Part shown: piece after piece, positions 1 to 12,361 of the stretch
How the letters are laid out: each line of letters opens with the position of its first letter
Position numbering within the stretch: position 1 is the first letter of the stretch
Assembly (NCBI GenBank): GCA_039619475.1
Contig: CM077115.1
Coordinates: 508,916,815 to 508,980,814 of the forward strand
From: Icerya purchasi
Taxonomy: Eukaryota > Arthropoda > Insecta > Hemiptera > Monophlebidae
Direction of reading: 5' to 3'
Length of the DNA: 64,000 nt
Notes under the pieces: generated by a model
The model's input: the letters and a program-made list of their open reading frames with translations, nothing else
What the model was told of the DNA's origin: nothing
The model's database searches: none
Translations under genes and position numbers: made by a program

Positions 1-930
1 CAATTAGCGTTTAAGGCCCGAGTCTAAAATGATCAAAACCATATAAAAAATTAGTTAGTTTACTAGTAAATAAACTTTATCATATCATTCGCTGTATGGA
101 CTCAAAACAAGCAATTGCGTTAGGGCTAAAACTGCAGCGAGTGTAGTAACCCATTTGCTTTAACAAGTTAGCATGGTTTAAATGTTTTACATTGAGCACC
201 CTGTAATGAATGCAGGCTTCTATTGAGTGTTCGAGAGGAACTACTGGAAGCTAAGGGAATAACTGTGTTTTTTATAAGCTGGTGGAGGCCGTCAGGCAAA
301 GAATTAGTATGCAGCTTATATTAGATGAAGTAAATTTGGCTAAACTGGTTTAAAGTAATTATAAGACAAAACATAAATCCGAGAGCAATTAAATCTTATA
401 AGCCGGTATATTGAAATTACTATTTTAGGCATAATCAAATTAATTAATTTTCATTAGAACGTAATAATATGTACGATGTATGAGAAGATTAATAATGCTT
501 TAGATTGTGACGATGATTTACTTACTTGTGAGCTAAAAACAATCAAGTATTATAAGGATGTTAAACGCAATAGAAAGCAGTTTTTTGATAAAAATGATTA
601 ATAGAGTCATTCATTTTGAGGAGAATGAAAATAAATTAACGGCATTTAAGGATGAACAGATCGGTGGACTCTGATTTGGATTATGTCCAAAAATGTATTC
701 AATATGAATTTCAGGTAATGGCGAAATGAAAAAAATGTAAAGGTGTACAGACTTCTATAATTACGAAAGATCTTAGTTTTAAGAAATATTATAATTGGAC
801 GAGTGATGTGTATAGTAAATTAAGTGATAATTATAAGCAATTTTATGACATACGAAGTTTTATTAATACACTCTAAAGTAAAATAAAATAGTGTTAAATG
901 ACAATGATAATAAAAGAATAATATGTAGTA
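1..930. other. AT-rich stretch without an assignable gene
   Basis: No recognisable domain. The plus strand between about 480 and 890 has short open stretches rich in Lys, Tyr and Asp, separated by stops, which look like decayed coding sequence, perhaps an old transposon. No motif allows a family assignment. The stretch ends at the poly-T that marks the tail of the next element. Confidence 0.4.
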
Positions 931-934
931 ATAA

Positions 935-1360
935 TTTTTTTTTTTTTTTTTTTTGGGTTCGTCAACCGGGGACCTTTACCTAGAAACAATTAGGAAAAGA
1001 AAGAGTCAATTATATTTTGATACAGTCAGATATTGTTAAGAGAAAGGAACAAATAATAGGAATAATCTGTGGAGAGGAGAAAGATAGAACATAAAAGACG
1101 CAATATGGAGTAGGAAGACTAAGTCGCAGCAGACCGAAGTAGAAAGCAGAATATTCAGCAGAAAAAAATCAACAGTTAATAAATACATGGTCAGCATCGC
1201 AAACAAATTCTTCGTTCGGGCGGAGAGGACAATGTGGAGAGGCAACCAAAGAAAAACGAAAACGGGAGGAAGATAATAAAGTATGGTTTAAAAGCGCAAG
1301 CGAATAACGGAGACAACAACAGAACGACGAAGTGAAGGAAAGAAAGAGAACCTTTTTTAT
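935..1360 (-). mobile_element. Family A non-LTR retrotransposon, 5'-truncated 3' end
   Basis: The poly-T at 935-954 is the poly-A tail of a minus-strand copy. The minus strand reads the ORF2 C-terminus seen in the other family A copies: an Arg-Leu-Arg-Phe segment, then the SSRFRFSL block, the VCDADHVF block that resembles a zinc-binding C..H..C tail, and a final hydrophobic ISDCIKI before the stop. Only the region after RNase H survives, with at least one in-frame stop. The 5' break is near 1360. No clear TSD was found. It is a dead fragment. Confidence 0.8.
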
Positions 1361-1365
1361 TTGTA

Positions 1366-4236
1366 TACAATATCAGTGCAATTTACAATATTAAAGAAAA
1401 TAACCAGAAATGCGTCTTAAAAGAATCCATAAAATAGCGCGCTGCAAAGCATGATGTGGAAACATAAATTAAAACCAACTACAGATGCACAAAAAACAAG
1501 ATCAACTGATAATAAAATAATGACATATAAAACAAAGAAAAAATAACAAATGACAAATGACCATAAACAAAACCACGTTTAATGAAAACAAATTTACAGT
1601 ATCGGTTATTTACATGTGCCATCCTAATATTTATGCAAAAATCTTCCCTTGTTCCCGTCATCTTTCTATTCTTTCTGCTCCTCCTTTATCCTCCCTCTTT
1701 CACTACTTTTTTGGGACATGTACACTTTATTGTTGACGCTAACTTATATAATACCTACTTTCATAAATAGAGCTTATAAGTAAAATTAGATGTAGTATAA
1801 TTACGCATTTATACACTTGCTCGCGTTCAATTCAGCAGATGTTACAGCCTAGTTGTAACGATAACAATAACACTATAAATATGGTAATATTAATATGTAA
1901 TATATATATTTAGGGACTTATATATTTTCTTATACAATGAAAATAATAATAATAGCAATCATTTTTTATTTATATAAAAAAGTAAAAACACCTTTACCCA
2001 TTTGAAAGAAGTAAAATAGTTTCACTTTTAAGAAGCCGTAATCATGTAGTGTATTAAATTTTAATCGTCAAGAGTACGGTTCGTCATAAGTAAACTAGCC
2101 CGTTTAAATTGATATACCGCATAAGCCGTTGAAATTTTGTACACTCTCTATCTATTTCAAAAAGTTTCAATGAGTTTTAAATATATTGACCCAGCTAGTT
2201 CATTAACATGAAACACCATTAGTATTTTCGATTTTTATTTAAAAAAAATTAATTATACTTCATACTGTGGTTCAACAACTACTTTCGCTAAACACTTCTG
2301 AAACCCCTATTTCGTGACCACTACTTTGCTGTGTTGTTGTTGTCTCCCGTTTGAGCTTTCTAAGGGCATTGCTCTTCATCTTCGATAGCATTTTTATGGG
2401 GTGCCGAACATTTCGTGTTTCTTATTTCCATTCGTATGCTTTTTTCTTGCATATTCTTACCTAGTTCCGTCATATCGGAATTTTAATTAAATCTTTTTTT
2501 TTCTATAAATTATTTCGGACAAAGGCTTCCCTCGTAATTGCCGAGACCGAAGAAGAACAAGAATAAGAAGAAATAGGAGAAAAAAAAATAATAATCAGTG
2601 GCGATAAATGGATTGAAGCGAATTTTTTTTTTTTTAAATCGATGTTACTGACATTTGTAATAAACCTTCTTTATCTATTGACATTGTTTCTTGTAAAGTA
2701 CGTTGTAATTATTAAAACCTTCCTTGAAGCGTTCACTTTTTTTGAAAAATGAATGTTGTAATTAAAAAATTTCACTTACTTTTTATAAAAAATACAAACT
2801 TGAAATTAGAAAAACAAAAGAAATAGACTAAGATTTGCAGTAGCAAATATGTAACGTTCAATCTATCTGACACTCTTGTAGACTCAGGGGAAACCGTGAC
2901 ATTAGTAGGAACGCGTGCAGGCTACTGGTTTTGGGAGAATTTAATTGAACAAGGTTACTTTCGTGGACGAACTTTATGGTATTTGGCTCAAACGTTGGAC
3001 AAACACTAAAATATCGAAGTTTATGTTTTCGATAGCCGTTTTCTGTCTGCCAACCTTCGAAATCAAACGTTTTTATTTAAAATTTATACTTTTTCATCTC
3101 AATTTTTTAGCTCTATAGGCCACCGGCCACAAAATAAATATACGTTTCGGAAAATAATTTGAAATTTATCCTTTCTACGGAAAAATTTCAAATGAAATTA
3201 ATGGCTGGCTAAATTCGAAATCACAGCGCTGCTAATTGCCATTAATTACAACAAGCTTGAGTGATGCTCGGGGAGAAATAGGCGCCAGCGAGAAAAAAAA
3301 GAAGCCAGGTGATTTTCAATTTTCTACGAGAGCAATTTTAATTTTATTACCTCACGTAACGGCAAAATTTTCAATTAGGCGGCATTTTAGCAAACTCGCA
3401 GAAGAAGGATAATGTAAAATTAAAATTAGCAAATGGAGAACGCAAATGACGAAAGTTAAATTTTAAATACCAAATTTGGTGGGAGCTCTAAGAGGATAAA
3501 GCGTGGCCCGGCGAGGACTAAAAAAGAAAAGAAGGGTAGGTTATTAGTTTGCAACGTAATGAGTTTGCCAAATTAGCGCCAAACTCGGGCCCTTATTCTT
3601 CGTAACAATCCTGCGGCTCGACGAAACCCTTCCTGTTTAATGATCGCCGCCGGCACGTTCTGCTATCACTCCTCGGCCAAGCCTTCCAACAACAGTCGAC
3701 ACCAGTTCGGCTCGAGGTCGGGTTAAACGAATTTTCAGACGCGCCGGCGTCGTTGGTAACTCTTTTAACGGGGAAATTTTTACCAATTTTAACCTCTACC
3801 CTAACGCGTCCGTCAACTGTTACCGGTCATTTCATTACGATCGCATTCGTCTTTGTTACACGATTGTTTACTAGATATCGCACGTAGCGGACTAGTCACC
3901 GACTATAGATGGTCTCTGCCCGAATCCTACATACTCCATATTCAGTAGAAAGAGTCCAACACTTACCATCTATAAGCGTACCAGTAAATAAGCTTCATGC
4001 TCACGGTGAATTATATATTAAAGTTATAAACGCGAAAATTAAATAATATGAAAGTCGATAATAAAATTGAAAAAAATTATTTTACACGACAATGTCGATA
4101 ATATTGAAAAAATAAATTAATTAAGAATGGAATTGGATTATACTATAATAATTTTGTAAATATAATGTGTAGACATTTTATATATATATTTTACATAAGT
4201 GATTATTATAAAGTTTTTGTACATTTACCGTTACAT
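1366..4236. other. Noncoding stretch, nothing recognised
   Basis: About 2.9 kb with only short chance ORFs. Roughly 3180-3860 is less AT-rich than its surroundings and lacks simple repeats and TE motifs, so it may be old unique DNA. I see no exon, RNA gene or transposon end in it. Confidence 0.5.
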
Positions 4237-4290
4237 GCAGGGCCGTATCCGAGGGGGGTTTTCCGGGTTCACCCCCCCCCCCCGAAATAT
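4237..4290 (+). repeat. Possible hAT-like transposon end with G and C runs
   Basis: The plus strand starts CAGGGCCGTATCCGAGG, followed by a G run, TTTTCCGGGTT and an 11-base C run. This layout resembles hAT-type terminal repeats, which often begin CAGGG with nearby homopolymer G. I found no matching opposite end or 8-bp duplication, so it may be a solitary or decayed end. CA and TA microsatellites follow at 4510-4545. Confidence 0.25.
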
Positions 4291-4510
4291 CTGCGAAATA
4301 ATAAATGCTTGCATTGAATGGACTGAAATTCAGAATAAATTTATTTCTTTTCAATTTTTGACAAAAAAAAAAGAAAATTAAAATTTTTATGAATTCTATG
4401 GAAACGACTACTTTTTTACTTGTTTTTATTGTAGTGTTCAAATATTGCATATACAGTAATTGACTACAAGGCTTTAGTGTACGATTTATAAATAAATATA
4501 TTTCATGATG

Positions 4511-4542
<32 letters not shown>

Positions 4543-4917
4543 GTATGTATATTTATAGAAATAATTGGAGCAATTAATGAAATTTACATCGTTTGTTGTG
4601 ATCAAACATTTGTTGCTACACAAAAAATTCAAGTATTTCGACAGCGCGGTATTTTTATTTCTATTTTATCTATCTTTTGCGTTGTTGTGGTTCTATGATT
4701 GTTACCCGGGTGGCGAATAATAATATTATTTTAGTTAAAAAGCGGATGATTCGTAACATTACAAATTTTTGGTGCTTAAATAAGTAATAAAAAGATAGAA
4801 AGGTGAAAAAATAATGAACAGCGATAAATAAACAAAACGTAGCAGAGTAAAAATTAAATATAAAAATGAGCGTAACGTTAAATAAATTCCCTTTACGTTA
4901 ATCTAGTTCTGAAGGTA

Positions 4918-5192
4918 AAGTAAGTCCCATACCTTTGACAGGGCGTCCGGGATTGTGTACTTAAGCTTTTCATAATGAACTAAGCCTAATGGAACTGATG
5001 AGAATATTGGGGCCAGTTCCTTTCTACTTGGAATCCGCCTATACTTACCTAGATTTCTCTCGTATAACCAATTCAATTCCAGACTGGATATATACCTAGG
5101 AGCGATTCGAATGTGGAACGAGACAAGTCTCGAACCGTTGTGTTCTCTGGTCTAGTAGCCAAGCGCCTTAATCAGTAGGCTACCGCGCTACC
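4918..5192 (-). mobile_element. tRNA-derived SINE, copy 1, with 13-bp TSD
   Basis: A 275-bp element on the minus strand. Its head (high-coordinate end) resembles a tRNA: an A-box-like TAGCGCGGTAG at 5180-5190 and a B-box-like GGTTCGAGACT at 5126-5136, the internal pol III promoter layout of tRNA SINEs. The body is shared with a second copy near 6.9 kb. AGTTCTGAAGGTA occurs exactly at 4905-4917 and 5193-5205, a perfect 13-bp TSD that fixes both ends. It would have moved using another element's RT; which LINE is its partner is unknown. Confidence 0.85.
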
Positions 5193-5205
5193 AGTTCTGA
5201 AGGTA

Positions 5206-5989
5206 TAGAAGTTTTTAAAATTATGCGAAATTTTATAAAATTCCTAAAGAAATCATATTATCTAACAAATTTCATGAAAAAATGCTGGAACTGAACCGAA
5301 GAACCGTTTTCTGGATAAAAATAGAAAATCGACACATCGCTGAAAGTTATCAAGTAAAAAAGTGCCTAAAAAACCGCATGGTACAAACATCCAAGTTTAC
5401 TATTTGCAATCCCAGAACTTATCATCTGGGCAAATTCATTGCGAATAAGTTTTAGCATAGTATAAATGAAATATTTTTTTCTTTCTATCTTAGGTGAACA
5501 AGGAGAGCACATTTTACGGCTTTCAATTTTTTTCTTTCTTTCTTTCTGGGTGGGCGGGTCATCCATTATTTTTTCACTAAACCGAAATCTACCGAACACA
5601 AAGCCTCACCTCTCGATATATTTTTCAATTCCTAAATTACTTCTTCACAACGGGTCGTACCAATTCTCCGGTCGATTCATTTATAAAAGTGGCTTTTCAA
5701 TTGAAGTACTATTTTCAGCAGAGAATTCAAAATACTAACATCAAGTAATTTCCAAAAAAATTACCACAAGTTAGAGTTAGCAGCAAGGTATTCGTTGTGG
5801 AAAAAGAAAACTCAAAATCCATAATGATATCACTGCCGTTATCACCTACGTCGCTGTTATCATTACCGGCATTATTGTGAGGGACACTTGGCGCGCATAC
5901 ATGCTAATTATTTTAAAGGAAAGCAGGAACGTGTATGTGTCAGCAAAATTTACATCGACTTGTAGTAGAAGTTTCGTAATTGTTAACTA
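5206..5989. other. Spacer between SINE and TIR element
   Basis: Short ORFs on both strands show no domain. I see no RNA gene, repeat or transposon end here. Confidence 0.5.
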
Positions 5990-6698
5990 CAATCGGCCGG
6001 CCGAAACAATTGCAATTACTCTCGCTACGGAGTATGGACGCAATCTAATAGACAAAAAACGAGCGAAACACGAAGTTCATTCTTTTCCCGATAGTAGAAC
6101 ATATAGCAATACGAATACAGATGCTTGAACAAAGTATAGTTACAATTTGCCTACAGACGTTGTATAATACACATTCGCGTAAGAAATTTCATACGAAAAA
6201 TTGCCTATTGTCTGATTCGTCGTCTTCAGGCTCCTTCTCAAACTATCGTTCTTCACAATACACTTATGCATCCTTTCGGGCCATTTTTCGAAAAACGAAT
6301 CAATACAGCTGTTTCATGGATAAACGCTTTATGCCATCATCGCAATATTGTGACCTTCTTTAATCTTTCCGTATCGTATGCAGCTGAGATTTCTCGAACA
6401 GTATCCATCGGCGGTAATTTACTTCGAACACAATAACGAATTATGTTTGTTCGGTTTCGATATCCATGTTATCGACTGATGAGCGTGCGATACACTTACA
6501 TCATAGTCTGTATACGAATTTTAGCTATACTTCGTTCGAAGATTTGTATCTCGGTTCGTATTGCTATAATGGCGCTCGTTCTGCACTTGTTCTATCAGAA
6601 TAAGAATGAATTTCATAATGCATTCGTTTTTTGCCCACTACATACTGTCCATACTCCGTACGGAGAGTAGTGGCAGTTGTTTTGGCGCCCGTCCATTG
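5990..6698. mobile_element. Long-TIR non-autonomous DNA transposon with TA duplication
   Basis: The sequence from 5990 rightwards (CAATCGGCCGG) recurs in reverse complement from 6698 leftwards (CAATGGACGGG). The match continues for about 200 bp on each side with substitutions and small gaps, for example through GGAGTATGGAC and CAAAAAACGA. Both outer ends abut TA (5988-5989 and 6699-6700), the target duplication typical of Tc1/mariner-like transposition. The 709-bp unit has no transposase, so it is best read as a MITE or fold-back-like element. The arms differ enough to suggest an old insertion. Confidence 0.75.
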
Positions 6699-6863
6699 TA
6701 TAATAAACAAAATCTAAAATTAAGTGGTAATTACCCTGATTAAAACCAGAGGGAGTAACGGGGCTGCTAGCGAATTTCTGATGGGACAAACATGCGCAAT
6801 AGTACTCCAACTTAAAGTATTATCAGCAGGTTGGAGGAGAAACCTTAATGTGGTATAAAGTAA

Positions 6864-7130
6864 GTAAAGTGAGTCTCATACCCTTGATAGGGCGTCGGGG
6901 ATTGTGAAGTTAAACTTTTCGTAATGTACTTAAGGTTTTAATAGATCTGATGAGAATTCTGGGCCAGTTCCTTTCTACTTGGGATCCGTCTTTGTTTACT
7001 TACATTTCTCTGGTATAACCAATTCAATTCCAGATTGGAAATATATATCTAGGAGCGATTTGGATCTGGAACGAGACAAGTCTCGAATCCGTGTCTTTTG
7101 GTTTAGTAGCCAAGCACCGTAACCTGGCGA
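6864..7130 (-). mobile_element. tRNA-derived SINE, copy 2
   Basis: Same family and orientation as 4918-5192. Shared blocks include the CCAGTTCCTTTCTACTTG segment, a TATAACCAATTCAATTCCAG segment, the B-box-like GGATTCGAGACT at 7079-7090 and the TAGTAGCCAAGC stretch of the head. The tRNA-like 5' head is shorter or more diverged than in copy 1 and I could not find a convincing TSD, so the ends are approximate. The copies differ at roughly one base in six by eye. Confidence 0.75.
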
Positions 7131-8802
7131 GAACTGGTGTCTATTAGAGATGTATATGAAATATAGTTGGTACACTTTGGAATAACGTTGTTGGAATTTT
7201 TCTATCATCAGCTAAAGGGCGTGAAATATGTCCGAAGCAAAATGAAGGGAATTTCGGCAGACAGCAGTATTTATTCAGAAAACAGTGATTTTAATGGGAA
7301 CTGAAGGAAATTATAATGAGCGCGTAATTTCCTTGTTCTTTCACTCATTACGGCTTCTTTTGTCCTTTGCTCTTCGCTCTGGCTCGAATTCTCTATTAAT
7401 AACCGTTTCTTAAGCGAGTTTTCTTTTACGTCTCTTTCTCTCTATGACGTGAAGAAATATAACGCCTAAAGTATCAAACATTGTCACCGATGAGAAGAAT
7501 ATGAAGCCGCGGTCTTTATCGCAACCATTCGTTGTCTCGTTACGTTGCCTTTTAGTTGGGTGTCTCCGCATTTGGGAAAGAGTCATATTTAGAGCAGGGC
7601 GCGTAACTATTACCTTCCTGGCTGTTGTAACACATTTCCCGAAATGATTTCCGATATGCACACAAATAAACAAGAGGGCACAAGAGATGTGCTTTTGTAT
7701 AGCTAGGGAGAAGTTAGCTGCAATTATACTACGTCGGATGTTGCATGTCAAAGTAGGAACATTTTTTGAACAGTTCTGAAGGTAGTAACGACAACATGGG
7801 AAGTAGAGGAAATCAAAATATTATTTTAAACGCTAGAGCGCATTCGGCTTTTCGAAGCAGGTTCAATGGGGTGTAGTAAGAAATACTACTATTGAAAAAC
7901 GATAATTTAGATAATTTTTGGTAGCATCAGTTTTTAACGGGAATTATTAAAATTTTTAGGTATTCGGGGCAGCGGTTATGAAAATCATAATTAGGATCGA
8001 GAGATGGATAAGTTGTAAAATTGAAAAATTGTTAATTTGGTAATGAAGTCGAAGAACCACCTCTCGATTTTGGAGACTTTCCTTTAAAACGACTACTTGT
8101 TGAATTGAGACATCTTGTTGCCGCGTATTCCTTTGCTTTGTTACGTTTACAGGAATTCAGCCAAAGTTTTTCAATAAATCAATGATGTAAAATTATTTGT
8201 TTGATGAAGAACTGTAAACGGAGAGATGTTGCTCTCTCGTGATTCATTTTTCTGTGCCGGAAAATTAAAACTAGCCGTTTCACGGGAGCCCATCCATACC
8301 TAGATTATCGTAAAATGAACGTTTATTCGTTAGATCAGCAGTATTTTCAAGACCTCCTCTTTTTTACATCTGCCCGATGCGTTTTTGAATGATTTCTAGT
8401 CTCCATGGAAAGTACTCTTGTCCTCCAGCCAGACTCTTTTCTAGCATTAAATCTTCAACTGAATCGCAGTTGTGAGAAGAGGACAACTCTCACAAAGATT
8501 TTTGCGCGCTCACGCGCTTGCGTACAGAACATTTTCTTTCCATTGCCAAAGTGACCCTTTTTAATTTGTGATCGCTTAGCACTTCGGAGGTTCCTTTTCT
8601 AAAATAATAACATAGTTAGTAGTAACCTCGCGATTTACAATATTTGTTACCAGTTACGATGAATTACGTTTTTTTTTTTTTCTTTTTCAATTTCATAAAG
8701 AAAAATAAATAAAAAATTAAACTGATATGAATATTTTTGCAATTGTTATCTCAATATTCAGTTTTTTGTAAATATTGTTAATAACGGTGTTTTACTTTGT
8801 TC
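7131..8802. other. Noncoding stretch, nothing recognised
   Basis: About 1.7 kb with a few pyrimidine- or purine-rich ORFs that show no domain. No transposon end or RNA gene was recognised. Confidence 0.5.
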
Positions 8803-8895
8803 TTTTTTTTTTTTTTCTAAATTGGGCACGTGAACAGCGGATCTAAACCTAGAAACGATATGACTAAGGAGAATCAATAGATTTTGATTGCATTA
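8803..8895 (-). mobile_element. Family A 3' tail only
   Basis: Poly-T at 8803-8816 is followed, read on the minus strand, by a segment matching the 3' untranslated region of other family A copies (GTTTCTAGG... then ...AGATCCGCTG before the tail). The closest parallel is the tail at 15582-15726. Only about 90 bp survive, so this was an extremely 5'-truncated insertion or a remnant of one. Confidence 0.5.
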
Positions 8896-9667
8896 TGCAT
8901 TGAAATTAACGTTTGCTGGAACAAATTTTCATTGACAGTTTCCAAAATATATCGATTGCAACAGTTTTTTAGAAAATTAACAAATTCTAAAAATAATTAA
9001 CTCTTTTTTTTTTTTTTATATTTATTTTTATTTTTTTGCTTCCTCTTTAGTGCTGCTGCAGTGGTCATTGGAGTTGTACATTATTTTGAAGAAATTCAAT
9101 AATAAACGTTGCAGATTAATGAAACATAATAACATTTAAGCAGAACTTTGTTTTGATTAGTGGGAGCGAAATACCCTTGCCGAATGTAAATTATCAGTAT
9201 CTAATGTAGAAATTGCTGAAACCGAAACTAAGAAGAGAAGTACACAAGTTGTCAATCGCAGATTTTGATATGTTGTAAAGAATTTTAAAATATTAGACAC
9301 TTTTTTTTTTTTTTTTTTTTTTTTTTATCGGCCCATATGCAGCTTAAAGGGGTGAAAACCATCGTTAAATTTTACCCCTAAAAACAGTTTCTTCCACATA
9401 TCTCGGCTCCAACTCCATATTGTTCCCTAAAACAAAATGGTGATTGTTTCTTATAAAAGAGGTGAGTAATCCATAATGATTTAAGCAGCAAGCGTTGCAT
9501 CCCCTATTCTTAATGGGGTAAAAATTCGTATTTTTCAGTTTAATTTTGAATTAAAAATTTAAAAAACTCGTTCCAAAATATAAAACAAAAAAATAAAGTT
9601 GATCTATTTCGGAATTTTAATATACACTATAAAACCATCGGAGGTAAACCAGGCCTAATCCAAAGTA
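8896..9667. other. AT-rich stretch with poly-T runs
   Basis: Contains T runs at about 9004-9018 and 9301-9327. The sequence after the second run does not match the tails of families A, D or F, so its source is unknown. No coding signal was seen. Confidence 0.4.
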
Positions 9668-9921
9668 ACTTTATACATACTTATCAAGCGAATAAAATTC
9701 ATATAAAAGATTCATGTATAGAGGGGTTTTCGAGGTGACTAGTCACGAATTTGATATTACATTTTGTTAATTCAAGGCGGACGGAAATGTCACAAAAAAT
9801 TTAATTTACATAAAAGCTTTTATATTGTGGTATTAAAGATTTATAATAGCGAATCTGATAAAACAAAAAACGAAAACTATAAATAAATAAGAACTGTTTT
9901 ATAATATATTAAAATTAATAG

Positions 9922-10120
9922 GCTTTTCGTTTGCCTACGGTTTAGGGGTTGTGGTTTGAATCACAAATCATCGGCGGCCCGTCTGAGGACTAGGAGTTTA
10001 AGATTTTTAAAAACAGGCCTCCAGCCTGTCTGGGGTTTAGGGGTTGTATGGTTTAAATCACAGGACTTCGACCTGTCTGCGGTTTATGGGTTTGTGATTT
10101 CACAAGCCAGGCCTTTAGTT
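9922..10120 (+). repeat. Minisatellite, about 47-bp unit, four units
   Basis: Four diverged units of roughly 47 bp sit inside the fold-back-like element. Hallmarks are CCTGTCTG, GGTTTAGGGGTTGT and a TTTGAATCACA or TTTAAATCACA block. The second unit is the most degraded. The right-hand direct repeat near 11970-12035 carries one further diverged unit. An ORF spans the array, but it is a consequence of the repeat and shows no domain. Confidence 0.65.
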
Positions 10121-10597
10121 TCGGAATTCGTTGGTAAGATTCCTTCTTGATGAAGATCTTCTTGTTAAAATAAATACTACATTCGTTGCCTTTATTAGTT
10201 GCAACATTTTTTAAAATTTGGGACTTTTATTATTCACAAAATAGTTTTGACACCGATGTGAATCTGAAAAATTATAAATATTTTAAAAGCATAAATTTTT
10301 ATAATTTATTAATATCGTGTTGACACTTTTAAGATTTTTTTTTGTTTCGAAGTATAATAAATGTTTTTCTAAAAGTTCACGTTATTTTCTATAAAAAACA
10401 TATTTCATTTATTAAATAAAGTTATTTGTGATTGAATGTCGTCGTGTCGAATTTTTTGTTTAATTGAAGCTCCATCGATTTCTATAATTAATTTTTATTT
10501 TTCAATCCTTCACTTTTTTACAATTATCTCAGTTGATATCTTTTAACAAATACAAGAAAACGATCAAAGATGTATGTAACAATAGAATATTGAATAG

Positions 10598-11773
10598 AAT
10601 TCCGATTTTATCGCATATAGCTGCTCGTGTTTCCAATTTTTCTCCCTACGTTTTCTCTTATAACAGTCTTCCTTACTTTTCTTTCGACTTTAATAGCATA
10701 TGGCACCCCATCAATTTCTCCTCTCTTCCAGTCCGAGCTAATTGTTCCTCTCACAATGTAGTCAACTTCGAATTCTTTCAGCTGCTGAACTCTTCTTTTC
10801 CTTCCCATGCCTTAATCTTCTCGGATGGCTCCAAAAGTGATGGGGGCGTGGGTGGTGCGTATACGTCTCCTACGTTCCTACACTCTGAGTCCTTCAGACT
10901 TCCTTCCTTCTGCTCTATCTTCTCGGCCGAGTCGATCTCAATTCTTCGTGCAATTCATTTCATATCCTCTACGAGTGGAGTTCACAAATTCCTGATTGTC
11001 TCTGATTCCAAAGGCGTTCTTCAAGCCATCTCCTCTCCTCCTTCTTATACTTCTGACGGTATCATCCTCTCTATCCGTTCTCTTGTCTCCTCTTCGTCCT
11101 CGTCCCCCGCTTCATTCTCATAGACTTTCTATGGGGGTTCCTGGTCATTCCAATATAGGGGGCAATGAATCAGCTGACTCTTTAGCTCGCTCAGCCGCCC
11201 GCACTGGTCCTTTCCTCGACTCTTTCCCTTCCTCAGACATTCTTTCTCTATCACGCTCTAATCATTCCAGACTTTGGTCTGACATGTATCCATCTATATT
11301 CTCAAATCGCTTTTCTCAGTACCGTCTTATTCAACCGGTTCCTAGTTTCCTGCCTTGGTTTCAATCTATTCCTATCTGTCGTCGTTCCACTGTTGTTTCC
11401 TTAATTAGGCTTAGAATCAATCATTCTCTTCTCCCCTCTTCTCGCTTTCGATTCGCTTTGTCCCCTTCTCCTTTCTGCTCTCTTCACGCTTCTGAGCCTT
11501 CTTGTATTTGTGATTCAAATCACATCCTATTCGAATGTTCAGCACTCTCTAACGAACGCTCTATTCTTTACACCCAACTTCTAGTTTTGGGTCTTCCTAC
11601 TCCCTTTAACGCTACCTATATTCTTTCCTTCCCATTGCCTTCAGTTATCCCATTGCTACTGTCCTTTGTCCTCTCCATTTCTGACCGCCTGGTTATTTAG
11701 TTATAACTGTTAATTTTTCATGTTGTTGGGTCAAGGCCGCTGGCGCGCCCAGGGTAGGGAAAAAAAAAAAAAA
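10598..11773 (+). mobile_element. Family A non-LTR retrotransposon, RNase H to poly-A, with TSD
   Basis: A 5'-truncated plus-strand copy starting at the thumb/RNase H junction. The first frame, to 11120, carries RNase H signatures FSDGSK, FSAES and VSDSK. A frameshift and stop near 11120 moves to the frame read from about 11130 to 11700, with the GHSNIGGNESADSLA motif and the C-terminal CxxH-type tail ending SDRLVI. A 3' UTR and A-run (to 11773) follow. ATATTGAATAG at 10587-10597 and ATATTCAATAG at 11774-11784 form an 11-bp TSD with one mismatch. The RNase H motif FSAES keeps the Glu, but the frameshift kills the protein. It lies inside the fold-back-like element. Confidence 0.88.
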
Positions 11774-12359
11774 ATATTCAATAGTAGTAAAAAAAAATGA
11801 ATAAATGTTATTATTATTATTAATAATAGTAAACTATTTTTCGATCTGTTCCGTTTCAGAAAGCATACACTAAAACTATAAACGAAGTTAAACACGTAAA
11901 AAGAATCTTATCGATAATTTTTTTCAATGAGTACATTATAAAAACTATTTTATAATACACTAAAATAAACAGGCATTCTGTCCGTCTACGCACAGGTTTT
12001 TGGCCACTCTAGGTTGATTCAGGTGTGAATCACTGGTTCATTAGGATATAAAACTCATGCCTCGCATTTGTAATTAACGCCTTTTCCGGAAAATTTTAAT
12101 GAGAAGTAAAATATGTTTCACTTTTTTTTGTCTCATCAGATACGCTATTACAAATCTTTAATGTCTAATTGTAAATTCATTATCAGACCTCAACAACCAC
12201 AATATAAAAGCTTTTACGTAAATTAAATTTTTTGCGACATTTCCGTGCTCCATATTGCACCGCTGTTTTGAATTAACAAAATGTAATATCGGGTTCATGA
12301 CAAGCGACCTCGAAAACCCCTATACACGAATCTTTTATTCGCTTAAAACGTATGTATAA

Positions 12360-12361
<2 letters not shown>

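Noticed and set aside
5100..5192. A functional tRNA gene on the minus strand
   Set aside because: A- and B-box-like sequences are present, but it is the head of a SINE bounded by a TSD, repeated near 7.1 kb, and no complete cloverleaf is evident.
9301..9327. Poly-T at 9301 as another family A tail
   Set aside because: The sequence beside it does not match any family A 3' UTR or ORF2 C-terminus.
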